Source: Aphodosoma sp045631465
GTDB lineage: Bacteria; Bacteroidota; Bacteroidia; Bacteroidales; Paludibacteraceae
Reading direction: 5' to 3'
NCBI GenBank assembly: GCA_045631465.1
Contig: JAZQUV010000015.1
Span: 1-49,827, forward strand
Length of the DNA: 49,827 bases
Shown: positions 1 to 7,785 of the stretch, in pieces
How positions within the stretch are numbered: position 1 is the stretch's first letter
How the letters are laid out: each line of letters starts with the position of its first letter
Notes under the pieces: generated by a model
The model's input: the letters and a program-made list of their open reading frames with translations, nothing else
Told to the model about the DNA's origin: nothing
Databases searched by the model: none
Made by a program: the position numbers and the translations under genes

Positions 1-215
1 GTTTAGAGGTATTAATAAATCAACGTTTTATTTGCACTTAAAAGAGTGTGAATTTAGATATAATAATAAAGAAAAAGATATTTATAAATTACTAATTTAC
101 AACTTTAGAATTTTTCCGCTAAAGTTGTCTTGAACCTAAAATAAAAGACAAGAAGACATGAATACAAGAAAAATATCATGTTCTCATGTCTTCATGTCTG
201 AAAAAATAAAAAAAA

Positions 216-770
216 ATGGAAATAGATAAGGAGTATTTACAAAAATACGAAGAGGAGTTGACACAAAAACTGCTCCGTCAGGCTCACGATTTGCGTTGTG
301 GAGCAGAGCAACTCTATCATACTGAGGATTTAGAAGAGATGTGGCATAAGATTGCACCACAATACATGGTGGATGCAGTGCCCGAAATTGCTCAATATCC
401 AACTGTGGCTATTGCATGGGCTGGTTATATTGGCATGGCTCTTGCTCATCTTTGGGATAAGGATTGGGACGAGGTGCTTCGTCGCGAAGATGTATATGCT
501 TCGTTGCGCGACCCTCGTGGTTTTGATGAGATGGACGAGTATATCATCGAAGGCGTGATGGGCTATTTGCTCGATAGCAAAACTGCTCAAGGTTTCGAAA
601 ACCTCATGCGCTCACTCTCGCAAACTGCATTGGCACAAATTCGTCACGAAGAGATTGAACCACAAAGCGAAATGGCATTCCACGTCTTTGCTCGCACCAC
701 TAAAGTGATGTTCCGCATCGGTGCAAGTTGCGAACTCTATCGCCTCGGCTACAAATACCAAAAAGTTTAG
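216..770 (+). CDS. Conserved-type hypothetical protein, 184 aa
   Basis: I do not recognise this family. The product has no signal peptide and no lipobox, is rich in charged and aromatic residues, and reads as a soluble mostly helical protein. A moderately hydrophobic stretch around residues 65-80 (AWAGYIGMALAHLW) is too short and too interrupted for a confident membrane segment. The start is the first ATG after an A-rich leader, with no Shine-Dalgarno sequence, as is usual in Bacteroidota. Codon use matches neighbouring housekeeping genes, so it is very likely translated. Its stop codon falls in the first unit of a 7-bp tandem array that leads to the next gene. Function unknown. Confidence 0.75.
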   Translation: MEIDKEYLQKYEEELTQKLLRQAHDLRCGAEQLYHTEDLEEMWHKIAPQYMVDAVPEIAQYPTVAIAWAGYIGMALAHLWDKDWDEVLRREDVYASLRDPRGFDEMDEYIIEGVMGYLLDSKTAQGFENLMRSLSQTALAQIRHEEIEPQSEMAFHVFARTTKVMFRIGASCELYRLGYKYQKV

Positions 771-796
771 ATAACAGATTATAGATAACAGATATG
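769..796 (+). repeat. 7-bp tandem array between two genes (AGATAAC/AGATTAT)
   Basis: Four consecutive heptads (AGATAAC, AGATTAT, AGATAAC, AGATATG) run from the stop codon of the upstream gene to the ATG of the downstream gene, which lies inside the last unit. The segment 774-791 matches the reverse complement of 1170-1187 at 17 of 18 positions. Confidence 0.85.
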
Positions 797-1147
797 AATA
801 ATAGTGTTACGCATATAAAAACTAAGGCTTTTGCAGTTAGGATTATTAAATTTTATAAATATCTTACGCAAGATAAGAAAGAGTTTGTTCTTGCAAAACA
901 AATTTTACGAAGTGGAACAAGTATAGGCGCAAATGTTCGTGAAAGTTATTCTGCTCAAAGTAATGCTGATTTTATTCATAAACTACAAATAGCTTTGAAA
1001 GAAGCTGATGAAACAGCATATTGGCTTGAACTTTTTGTTGAAAGTGAAATAATAACAGAAGATATGTTTAATTCTTTGTCATCTGATTTAAAAGAAATAT
1101 CTTCATTATTGGCAGCATCAATAAAAACGCTCAAACAAAAAAAATAA
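794..1147 (+). CDS. Four-helix-bundle protein (S23 / 23S rRNA intervening-sequence protein family)
   Basis: The 117-residue product has the family pattern: an N-terminal KTKAFAVRIIKFYKYL helix, then the LAKQILRSGTSIGANVRES segment (about residues 36-54), a FIHKLQIALKEADETAYWLEL helix, and a Lys-rich C-terminus. Proteins of this family were first found encoded in intervening sequences of 23S rRNA genes and also occur as stand-alone genes; the fold is a helical bundle that oligomerises and probably binds nucleic acid. Here it is stand-alone. It is flanked on both sides by 7-bp tandem arrays of related sequence in opposite orientation, making it look like a small cassette. Family assignment is firm; function is unknown. 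Confidence 0.9.
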   Translation: MNNSVTHIKTKAFAVRIIKFYKYLTQDKKEFVLAKQILRSGTSIGANVRESYSAQSNADFIHKLQIALKEADETAYWLELFVESEIITEDMFNSLSSDLKEISSLLAASIKTLKQKK

Positions 1148-1162
1148 TTTATAAACTATTAT

Positions 1163-1246
1163 CTGTCCTCTGTTATCTGTAATCTGTCCTCTGTTATCTG
1201 TACTCTGTACTCTGTACTCTGTACTCTGTACTCTGTACTCTGTAAT
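1163..1246 (+). repeat. 7-bp tandem array, twelve CTGTNNT units
   Basis: Twelve uninterrupted heptads of form CTGTNNT (CTGTCCT, CTGTTAT, CTGTAAT, CTGTCCT, CTGTTAT, five CTGTACT, then CTGTAAT, with one more CTGTACT at the junction) end 10 bp before the ATG of the DUF456 gene. Each slippage event would move the start codon by 7 bp relative to upstream signals. The part 1170-1187 forms an inverted repeat with 774-791 on the other side of the S23-like gene. Confidence 0.95.
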
Positions 1247-1256
1247 CTATTAAATT

Positions 1257-1730
1257 ATGGAAATTTTCTTATTTATTCTTTCTGCGTTGTTGATTATTGT
1301 GGGGATTATTGGCGCAGTAGTGCCTGCATTGCCTGGTCCGCCATTGGGCTATGTGGGACTATTGTTATTGCAACTGACCGATAAGGTGCAGTTCTCTACC
1401 TCGTTTCTTGTGGGATGGGGTGTGGCTACATTGGCGGTGACGATACTTGACTACTATCTACCTATTTGGACAACTAAAAAGGTCGGTGGTTCGAAAGCTG
1501 GCATCAATGGTAGCATCATAGGTATGGTCGTAGGTATCATATTTACCCCTATAGGTATGATTCTCGGTACGCTTCTTGGTGCAATCATCGGCGAACTCGT
1601 AGGAGGTGCATCTGGCGATAAAGCCCTTCGCAGTGGTCTCGCCACTTTCGTAGGCACTATGCTTAGTATCGGCATTAAACTGATTATGTGTGTATCATTT
1701 GCAATATATTTTATATTCCAATTGTTTTAA
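1257..1730 (+). CDS. DUF456 family small membrane protein
   Basis: The 157-residue protein is an integral membrane protein with about four hydrophobic segments. The first (residues 3-40) contains the family-typical VVPALPGPPLGYVGLLLL stretch. A Gly-rich centre and C-terminal half follow, including repeated GxxxG-type spacing (GIIFTPIGMILGTLLGAIIGELVGG). This is the DUF456 pattern; its biochemical role is not established. The start codon sits 10 bp after a 12-unit heptad array, so expression could depend on array length. The next gene follows after about 50 bp with its own strong ribosome binding site. Confidence 0.85.
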   Translation: MEIFLFILSALLIIVGIIGAVVPALPGPPLGYVGLLLLQLTDKVQFSTSFLVGWGVATLAVTILDYYLPIWTTKKVGGSKAGINGSIIGMVVGIIFTPIGMILGTLLGAIIGELVGGASGDKALRSGLATFVGTMLSIGIKLIMCVSFAIYFIFQLF

Positions 1731-1761
1731 ACTATTATATATAATGTGGGTCTAAAAAAAC

Positions 1762-1769
1762 AAAGGAGG
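1762..1769 (+). promoter_or_regulatory. Perfect Shine-Dalgarno sequence, unusual in this phylum
   Basis: AAAGGAGG lies 8 bp before the ATG at 1778. The other genes in this window have A/T-rich leaders without such a motif, in line with the weak use of Shine-Dalgarno sequences in Bacteroidota. Confidence 0.7.
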
Positions 1770-1777
1770 ATGTAATT

Positions 1778-2980
1778 ATGAAACGATTAATGTTATATAT
1801 TTGTGCATTTTGCATTGTTAGTAGTGCATTCGCACAACGTTATGATTATGATGATATCTATTTCAATCCGAAAAAAGATATTAAACCTGTGGTTGTTGAA
1901 ACTCCGAAAGTGGAGGTAGAAGAAAAAGTTGCTCCTACTGCTGAGGTGGGCTATTCTGATGATGGAATGTCATACACTGCGCGTATCAATATGTTCCATC
2001 GCACTGAGGACTCAACTCAACAACGTCTTGCGCATATTGCCGACCCTAATTATACAACTAATGTATTCGTACTTACCGATGGTCAATATGTTGTAGATGT
2101 TGATGGCAATAATATCGAGATAACCGAAAACTACAACTACCCATATATGGATTGGAGCAATGCCTATTGGAACAATCCTTACTATTATGGACCATATACA
2201 TCAAGCTACTATTGGAATCGTAGCATGTATGGTTGGTATGGTTCTTATTATGGTGGTTATGGTTGGTCGGTAGGATATTATGCCCCTTATTTCTATGGTT
2301 TCTACAATCCTTGGTACGACCCATTCTATCCTTCTTATTGGGGCTACACCGGATGTTATTACGACCCATATTGGGGACATCATCACCATTGTCATTATTA
2401 TGGTCACCACCACCACCATCATGGCTATTATCCTCATTATGGTAGTGGTTCACATCATCCAAAACCAGATTGGAGCGATTATACTCGTGGTAATGAAAAT
2501 GAACGTCGCCGTGTGAATAGCACTGCTCGCTTGGCAACTAATGTGGCTTCGTCAACTCGCACTACTGCATCTACACCTGCTCAAGTGCGTCGAGCTGCCG
2601 ACCGCACAACATCTGTCTCTACCTCTAGAGGTTCGTCAACTGCACAATCTACATCTGTCTCTACTCAACGTCGTAAGACTACAACAACTACTACTGCATT
2701 ACCTGCACGTCCTACTAATATGTCTACTCGTAGCACTGCTACTTCAACTACCACAACTACAGCGCGCCCAACATCTACGTCAACGTCAACATCACGTCCG
2801 TCAACTTCATCAACGCGCTCTTCGTCAACTGTGCGTAGCACATCTACTACAACTCGTAGTACATCTACAGTTCGTTCAACTTCTACAACTACTCGTTCGT
2901 CGGGAGGCTTTAGTGGAGGTAGTTCGTTTGGTGGTGGTCGTTCTGGTGGTTCTTCATCATCAAGCACTCGCCGTAGATAA
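1778..2980 (+). CDS. Secreted low-complexity protein (Tyr/Gly/His-rich centre, Ser/Thr/Arg-rich tail)
   Basis: The 400-residue product starts with a signal peptide (MKRLMLYICAFCIVSSAFA, cleavage before QRYDYDD). Residues about 20-110 are an ordinary acidic domain. Residues about 120-200 are extremely Tyr/Trp/Gly/Pro-rich. Residues about 204-225 contain runs of four and six histidines around a cysteine (HHHHCHYYG then HHHHHH), a likely metal-binding patch. From about residue 240 to the end the chain is almost only Ser, Thr and Arg, finishing in a Gly/Ser-rich stretch and RRR. Such proteins in Bacteroidota are poorly named. A surface or periplasmic, possibly metal-binding or cell-envelope-associated, role is inference. 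It shares the + strand with the following outer-membrane protein gene, 34 bp downstream. Confidence 0.75.
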   Translation: MKRLMLYICAFCIVSSAFAQRYDYDDIYFNPKKDIKPVVVETPKVEVEEKVAPTAEVGYSDDGMSYTARINMFHRTEDSTQQRLAHIADPNYTTNVFVLTDGQYVVDVDGNNIEITENYNYPYMDWSNAYWNNPYYYGPYTSSYYWNRSMYGWYGSYYGGYGWSVGYYAPYFYGFYNPWYDPFYPSYWGYTGCYYDPYWGHHHHCHYYGHHHHHHGYYPHYGSGSHHPKPDWSDYTRGNENERRRVNSTARLATNVASSTRTTASTPAQVRRAADRTTSVSTSRGSSTAQSTSVSTQRRKTTTTTTALPARPTNMSTRSTATSTTTTTARPTSTSTSTSRPSTSSTRSSSTVRSTSTTTRSTSTVRSTSTTTRSSGGFSGGSSFGGGRSGGSSSSSTRRR

Positions 2981-3016
2981 TAGATTAACAGATTACAGAT
3001 AACCTATAATAGATAT
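2975..3016 (+). repeat. 7-bp tandem array between two genes (AGATTAA/CAGATTA)
   Basis: Heptads AGATAAT, AGATTAA, CAGATTA, CAGATAA, CCTATAA and TAGATAT run from the stop codon of the secreted-protein gene to the ATG at 3015. The stretch ACAGATTACAGATAAC also occurs, reversed, in the 1163-1246 array. Confidence 0.75.
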
Positions 3017-4589
3017 GAAAAGAATAATTATATTTTTAAATTGTGCATTGTGCATTGTGCATTGTGCTTTTTCTCAAGGTTTAATGGATGCATCGCGTAT
3101 GGCGAATACCGATATTATGGGTACTGCGCGCTATATGTCGATGGCTGGCTCTATGGGTGCTCTTGGTGGCGACCCTTCTGCCATATTCGACAATCCTGCT
3201 GCATTGGGTATCTATCGTTCGTCGGAATTTAGTTTTACTCTTAATGCTACACCTTCGGTCTCACGTTCGTGTTCGCCAACTGATCAAATGAAAGCTAACG
3301 ACTTCTTTTTTAACTTCAATCAGTTGAGTTATATCGTGTCGTTACAAAGTGGAAAGGACAAAGGCTTCGTATCTAGCAATTTCTCGTTTTCTTACAATCG
3401 TTTGAAAGACTTTCATCGCAAAACACGTGTGGCTGAATCTAATACACAGTCTATCACTTCTATGATTGCCGATTTCTCTTCTGGGTTCTATCCTTCTGAC
3501 TTGCATAAAGATAACCTATATGTGCCATACCTTTCTATTCTTGGCTACGAAGGTTATTTGATGGACCCAATGGCAGATTCGATGTTCTATTCGCCTTATG
3601 CCGACCGTGCTGCTCATATGAGATATCTTGGTGAAGAGAGTGGTCGTGTCGACGAATACAACTTTTCTTATGCTGCCAATATAGGTCACTATCTCTATAT
3701 TGGAGCAGGTATTGGCATCCAAACTCTCGACTATCAACTTGTGTCTGAGATGGGCGAAATTTACGATAATACAGCTATGATGACATTAAAAAATGTTTTT
3801 AATACGAGTGGTATAGGCACTAATCTTCGCTTTGGTATCATAGCACGTCCTGTGTCATGGATGCGTATTGGTGCATCATTCCAATCGCCTACATGGTATT
3901 CGCTCACAGATAGTTATTATGGTAAAATCGTAGGTGAAGGCACTGCTCAAGGCATAGCTGTGGTCGAATACACAACGCCATCATCAAGCAGTCATTATGG
4001 CTTTAATTCGCCTCTCAAAGCTCAAGCTTCTGTAGGCTTTGTGTTGGGTAAAGTAGCTCTTATTAATGTTGATTATCTTTATACTCACCACAAAGGTATG
4101 CGCCTCAAAGGCGAAGAATCAAGTTCGGTATGGGCTGAGCCAGAATTTGTTTATGAAAACAACGAAATTAAGCAATATGCTCTCTCAACTCATATGCTCA
4201 AAGCAGGTGCCGAATTTCGTATCGCATCGCAATTCTCATTCCGTGCAGGTGCTGCATATCGCACTCCATCGCTTGATGCATTAGCACCACGCACTTTGAT
4301 GGACAACACCACACGCACCGATATGGAGATATTTACTGACCGCGGTATGTGGTATGCTGCTGGTGGTTTTGGTTATCGTTATAATGGTTTTGGTATTGAT
4401 ATTACTTATGCTTATAGTCGACAAGATTATTTCTATCAACCATTCCAACCAAATGCGGAACTTCTAGGTAATGGCTATTTTGGTGAAAAAGATCCATATA
4501 AAATGTATCTTGGTGGTACACCGCATAATATTGCAAGAGTGAAAACAGTACATCACAATGCTGTGTTGACAATACTTTATAAATTCTAA
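3015..4589 (+). CDS. Outer-membrane beta-barrel protein, OmpP1/FadL-like
   Basis: The 524-residue protein has a signal peptide ending about residue 20 (VHCAFSQG). A conserved early motif follows: ARYMSMAGSMGALGGDPSAIFDNPAALG, typical of FadL/TodX-like transporters that pass hydrophobic compounds through the outer membrane. The rest alternates amphipathic strands, with barrel-like segments such as LRFGIIARPVSWMRIGASFQSP and FRAGAAYRTPS. It ends in the aromatic terminus ILYKF expected for barrel insertion. Substrate unknown. The signal-peptide codons contain four exact ATTGTGC repeats (3040-3067); gain or loss of one 7-bp unit would shift the frame, so the gene is a candidate for phase variation. 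Two hairpin terminators follow. Confidence 0.8.
   Translation: MKRIIIFLNCALCIVHCAFSQGLMDASRMANTDIMGTARYMSMAGSMGALGGDPSAIFDNPAALGIYRSSEFSFTLNATPSVSRSCSPTDQMKANDFFFNFNQLSYIVSLQSGKDKGFVSSNFSFSYNRLKDFHRKTRVAESNTQSITSMIADFSSGFYPSDLHKDNLYVPYLSILGYEGYLMDPMADSMFYSPYADRAAHMRYLGEESGRVDEYNFSYAANIGHYLYIGAGIGIQTLDYQLVSEMGEIYDNTAMMTLKNVFNTSGIGTNLRFGIIARPVSWMRIGASFQSPTWYSLTDSYYGKIVGEGTAQGIAVVEYTTPSSSSHYGFNSPLKAQASVGFVLGKVALINVDYLYTHHKGMRLKGEESSSVWAEPEFVYENNEIKQYALSTHMLKAGAEFRIASQFSFRAGAAYRTPSLDALAPRTLMDNTTRTDMEIFTDRGMWYAAGGFGYRYNGFGIDITYAYSRQDYFYQPFQPNAELLGNGYFGEKDPYKMYLGGTPHNIARVKTVHHNAVLTILYKF
3040..3067 (+). repeat. Four exact ATTGTGC repeats inside a signal-peptide coding region
   Basis: Four identical 7-bp units lie in codons 9-18 of the FadL-like gene. 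Seven is not a multiple of three, so gain or loss of one unit changes the reading frame. Loss or gain of three units would restore it. Confidence 0.95.
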
Positions 4590-4599
4590 GATAATTCTA

Positions 4600-4635
4600 A
4601 TAATAGAGGCGCAGCAAGAGTTGCGCCTCTATTAT
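4600..4635 (+). terminator. Hairpin after FadL-like gene
   Basis: Perfect 14-bp stem (ATAATAGAGGCGCA paired with TGCGCCTCTATTAT) with an 8-nt loop, 11 bp after the stop codon. It lacks a long T-run; the next hairpin supplies one. Confidence 0.6.
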
Positions 4636-4645
4636 GAAGAATAGA

Positions 4646-4680
4646 AAAAACGCATAGATTTTTGATATCTATGCGTTTTT
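4646..4680. terminator. Bidirectional terminator between converging genes
   Basis: Perfect 14-bp stem (AAAAACGCATAGAT with ATCTATGCGTTTTT) and T-runs on both strands. It lies between the converging FadL-like and PBP1A genes and can serve both. Confidence 0.85.
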
Positions 4681-4765
4681 ATTTTGTAGAGAAACAAATT
4701 CAGTATGTAATATATAGCGTGTGCTTAAAAATAAACTAAATTGTTATACCTTATAGGATTAGCAA

Positions 4766-7099
4766 TTAGTTACAACCTGCGTTAGGATTGAACCAACTTG
4801 GAATGTCGAATCCTTTTGCTTTGTCGTAGCCAATTTCGGTATCGTCGTACACAGCTTTCATGTAGTTGCCCCACACTGGGAGTGCCATCGATGCACCTTG
4901 TCCGTCTGCCATGTTGGTGAAGTGCACTGTGCGGTCTTCCCAACCTACCCAGATGCCTGTAACCAATTCGGGTGTGAAACCGATGAACCATCCGTCGGCA
5001 TTCTCGTTGGTAGTACCTGTTTTGCCACCTGCTGGCGAGTCGAATTTATGACGCCAACGAATGCGACCACCTGTACCTTCATTCACCACGGCTTGCAACA
5101 TATCAAGCATTTTGTAGGTCGATTCTTCGTTGAGCACCTCTTCGGTGGCAGGAGTGAATTGTGCTATCACGTTGCCAAGATTGTCCTCGATGTGTGTAAC
5201 GTAGAGGGCTTCGGTGCGGATGCCATGGTTAGGAAACACGGTGTAGGCGTCAACCATCTCTGCTACAGTTACTTCTGATGCTCCAAGGCAAATGGAAATC
5301 ACTGGGTCGAGGAACCCTTTGATACCAAATGAGCGCATGAGGTTGACCAATTGCTCTGGTGTGAGGAGCGACATGAGGTATGCCGTAATCCAGTTGTTAG
5401 AATTTTGAAGCCCCCAACGTAGAGTGACAGTCTCGCCGAGTTGCTTTTGTGAGTCGTTGCGAGGAGTGAATTCGCGACCTAGTTTATCGTAGAGGGTAAT
5501 TGGCTTATTTACAGTTGTGTCGCATGGCCAATAACCTTCGCTCATAGCAAGTGAGTAGAGATATGGTTTGATAGTAGAGCCCACCTGACGACGACCTTGA
5601 TTGACCATATCGTATTGGAAATAGGTGAAATCAGGTCCACCTACGTATGCTTTCACGTGACCTGTGATAGGGTCGATAGACATCATACCGCAACGTGCAA
5701 AAGCTTTATGATAGCGAATAGAGTCCATTGGAGTCATCACCGTGTCAATCTGACCTTGGTATGAGAATATGTTCATTTCAACAGGTGTGTTGAAGATTTC
5801 TTTTATTTCGTCATCTGTTAGTTTTTGTTTTTTAAGGTTGCGATAGCGGTCGCATTGGCGCATTGCCTGATTGAGAGAGCGGTCAACATCTTCTTGCGAT
5901 GTATTGTTGGCAAAAGGCGGATTTTTTTTGTGTTTGAGTGTCTTCATGAATTTTGCTTGCATATCCACAAAGTGTTCATTTACTGTCTTTTCGGCATAAC
6001 GCTGCATGCGTGAGTCGATGGTGGTATAGATTTTCAATCCATCGTGGTATATGTCGTATTTAGTGCCATCGCTCTTAGGGTTTTTCTCAATCCAACCATA
6101 AAGAGGGTTGTTTTCCCATTCGAGAGAGTCGAGGTAGTATTGTCCGTAAGGTTTGAGTTGCCAAGAGGCGTAGTTTTTACGTTTTGGCTCTTTGGCTTGG
6201 AGGGTTTTGCGGAGGTATTCGCGGAAGTATGGAGCAATGCCGAGTTTGTGGTCAACTCGGTGGTAGTTAAGTTCGATAGGGAGTTGTTTGAGCGAATCGC
6301 ATTCAGCTTCAGAGATTAGGTCGGCTTTGAGCATTTGTCCAAGCACTACGTTGCGACGTTCTTGGCATTTAGGTCGGCGACGTTCAGATGCTGGGTTGAA
6401 TAACGATGGGTTTTTGCACATACCAACGAGAGTAGCAGCTTGCTCGATATTGAGTTCTGATGGTTCGACACCAAAGTATACGCGAGCAGCAGTTTCGATA
6501 CCTACGGCGTTGTTGAGGAAGTCGAACTTATTGAGATACATGGTGATAATCTCTTCTTTGGTATAGAGTTTTTCGAGCTTTGTGGCAATTACCCATTCGA
6601 TAGGTTTTTGCAATGCACGCTCAAATATATTCGATGCAGTAGGCGAGTAGAGTTGTTTTGCCAATTGCTGAGTGATAGTAGAACCACCACCTGCACCCGA
6701 TTGTTGGAGTATGCCACGTTTGACGAGTACGCGCAACAATGCTTGTCCATCTATGCCCGAATGCGAATAGAAGCGAGCATCTTCGGTAGCAATGAGAGCA
6801 TTGATTACGTTAGGCGATATCTCGTTGTAGGTTGTAAAGATACGGTTGTCCTTGGCTGTGAAGAATGTGCCAATACGTTCGCCATCGGATGAGATAATCT
6901 CTGATGCGAATTTGTTTTTAGGGTTTTGCAACTCTTCGAGAGGAGGCAAATAACCAATTGCTCCATTGGCAATGAGCACAAAGACAAGTGTAACTGACAA
7001 TATGCCAACTAAAACCATACCCCAAAAAGCAAGTAGAAAAGTGCGTTTTTGTTTTGAAGTCAATGGTGATGTTTGTTTGGTATTCTTCTTTTTAGCCAT
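4766..7099 (-). CDS. mrcA: Penicillin-binding protein 1A (bifunctional peptidoglycan synthase)
   Basis: This 777-residue class A PBP polymerises glycan strands and cross-links stem peptides at the inner membrane. After a Lys-rich cytoplasmic tip comes one membrane helix (about residues 25-48). The GT51 glycosyltransferase domain shows EDARFYSHSGID (catalytic Glu) near residue 107 and GGSTITQQLAKQL. The transpeptidase domain shows the nucleophile motif STIK (in GRRQVGSTIKPYLYS), then SNN and KTGTT. The length fits the family. All catalytic motifs are present. A short gap of about 50 bp separates it from the PAP2 phosphatase gene on the same strand. That phosphatase could recycle undecaprenyl pyrophosphate, which would fit cell-wall synthesis, but the link is inference. 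Confidence 0.95.
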   Translation of the reverse strand: MAKKKNTKQTSPLTSKQKRTFLLAFWGMVLVGILSVTLVFVLIANGAIGYLPPLEELQNPKNKFASEIISSDGERIGTFFTAKDNRIFTTYNEISPNVINALIATEDARFYSHSGIDGQALLRVLVKRGILQQSGAGGGSTITQQLAKQLYSPTASNIFERALQKPIEWVIATKLEKLYTKEEIITMYLNKFDFLNNAVGIETAARVYFGVEPSELNIEQAATLVGMCKNPSLFNPASERRRPKCQERRNVVLGQMLKADLISEAECDSLKQLPIELNYHRVDHKLGIAPYFREYLRKTLQAKEPKRKNYASWQLKPYGQYYLDSLEWENNPLYGWIEKNPKSDGTKYDIYHDGLKIYTTIDSRMQRYAEKTVNEHFVDMQAKFMKTLKHKKNPPFANNTSQEDVDRSLNQAMRQCDRYRNLKKQKLTDDEIKEIFNTPVEMNIFSYQGQIDTVMTPMDSIRYHKAFARCGMMSIDPITGHVKAYVGGPDFTYFQYDMVNQGRRQVGSTIKPYLYSLAMSEGYWPCDTTVNKPITLYDKLGREFTPRNDSQKQLGETVTLRWGLQNSNNWITAYLMSLLTPEQLVNLMRSFGIKGFLDPVISICLGASEVTVAEMVDAYTVFPNHGIRTEALYVTHIEDNLGNVIAQFTPATEEVLNEESTYKMLDMLQAVVNEGTGGRIRWRHKFDSPAGGKTGTTNENADGWFIGFTPELVTGIWVGWEDRTVHFTNMADGQGASMALPVWGNYMKAVYDDTEIGYDKAKGFDIPSWFNPNAGCN

Positions 7100-7148
7100 T
7101 ATGTTAGAGAATAATTTTTAGTTATTACGATTCTATTTCTTTTGTTAA

Positions 7149-7763
7149 TTAGGTCGTGCGTATTATGTATTTGCGTAGGACGAGGTATCCTATGTAGGCC
7201 GAAAAAATTCCGATGATAGCACCTGCGAGTACGTCCTCTATGAAATGTTGCGACAGATATATGCGTGAGTATCCGCCCATTATGGCAAGGATAAGTAAAA
7301 GTGTTTTCTGCCATGTCTTCGGACAAAAGATAGCCAATGCGATGCAAAATGCAAAAGCCGCAGAGGTGTGTCCCGATGGGAATGAGAGGGTAGAGTGTAG
7401 GTCGACGCCTTCGACAGTAGGGAATTGGATGCCCATTTCCGATAGTACGACCGATGGTCGAGGAGCACGAATTATGCGTTTGATAGGTGATGTAATGAGG
7501 GTGGCAATCAACTGAGCTGCAAGTATTACCACAGCCACACGCCATTTCTTGAACACGAGCAATATGCCCGCAACAGCGCATGGCACCCACCCCCCAATTT
7601 GAGTGAAATATTTGAAGAATGTATCAAGCAAAGGGGCGTGATAGGCATTGAGCATCATGTGCGACTCAATTTTACCATACATAAGCAAAAATCCTATTGC
7701 CATGATAAACACCACAGCAAATAGGATTAGAATGTATTTCTCGCGCTTGATTATTTGATACAT
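7149..7763 (-). CDS. PAP2-family membrane phosphatase
   Basis: The 204-residue protein carries the three-part PAP2 signature: KRIIRAPRPS (about residues 93-102), PSGHTSAAF (about 128-136) and SRIYLSQHFIEDVLAG (about 160-175), with the phosphatase His and Asp residues. Several hydrophobic helices surround them, starting with ILILFAVVFIMAIGFLLM. Members dephosphorylate lipid phosphates such as undecaprenyl pyrophosphate, phosphatidylglycerophosphate or lipid A; sequence alone does not tell which. Position between PBP1A and meaB on the same strand, with 22 bp to meaB, suggests one transcript. Confidence 0.9.
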   Translation of the reverse strand: MYQIIKREKYILILFAVVFIMAIGFLLMYGKIESHMMLNAYHAPLLDTFFKYFTQIGGWVPCAVAGILLVFKKWRVAVVILAAQLIATLITSPIKRIIRAPRPSVVLSEMGIQFPTVEGVDLHSTLSFPSGHTSAAFAFCIALAIFCPKTWQKTLLLILAIMGGYSRIYLSQHFIEDVLAGAIIGIFSAYIGYLVLRKYIIRTT

Positions 7764-7785
7764 ATATAATTACTCTTTGCTCTGA

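Noticed and set aside
1163..1246. Heptad array as a CRISPR-like array
   Set aside because: Units are contiguous 7-mers with no spacers.
2073..2537. Long His/Asn/Asp-rich reverse-strand frame and other frames inside the low-complexity gene
   Set aside because: They are by-products of repetitive codons in the + strand gene, lack upstream signals and have implausible composition.
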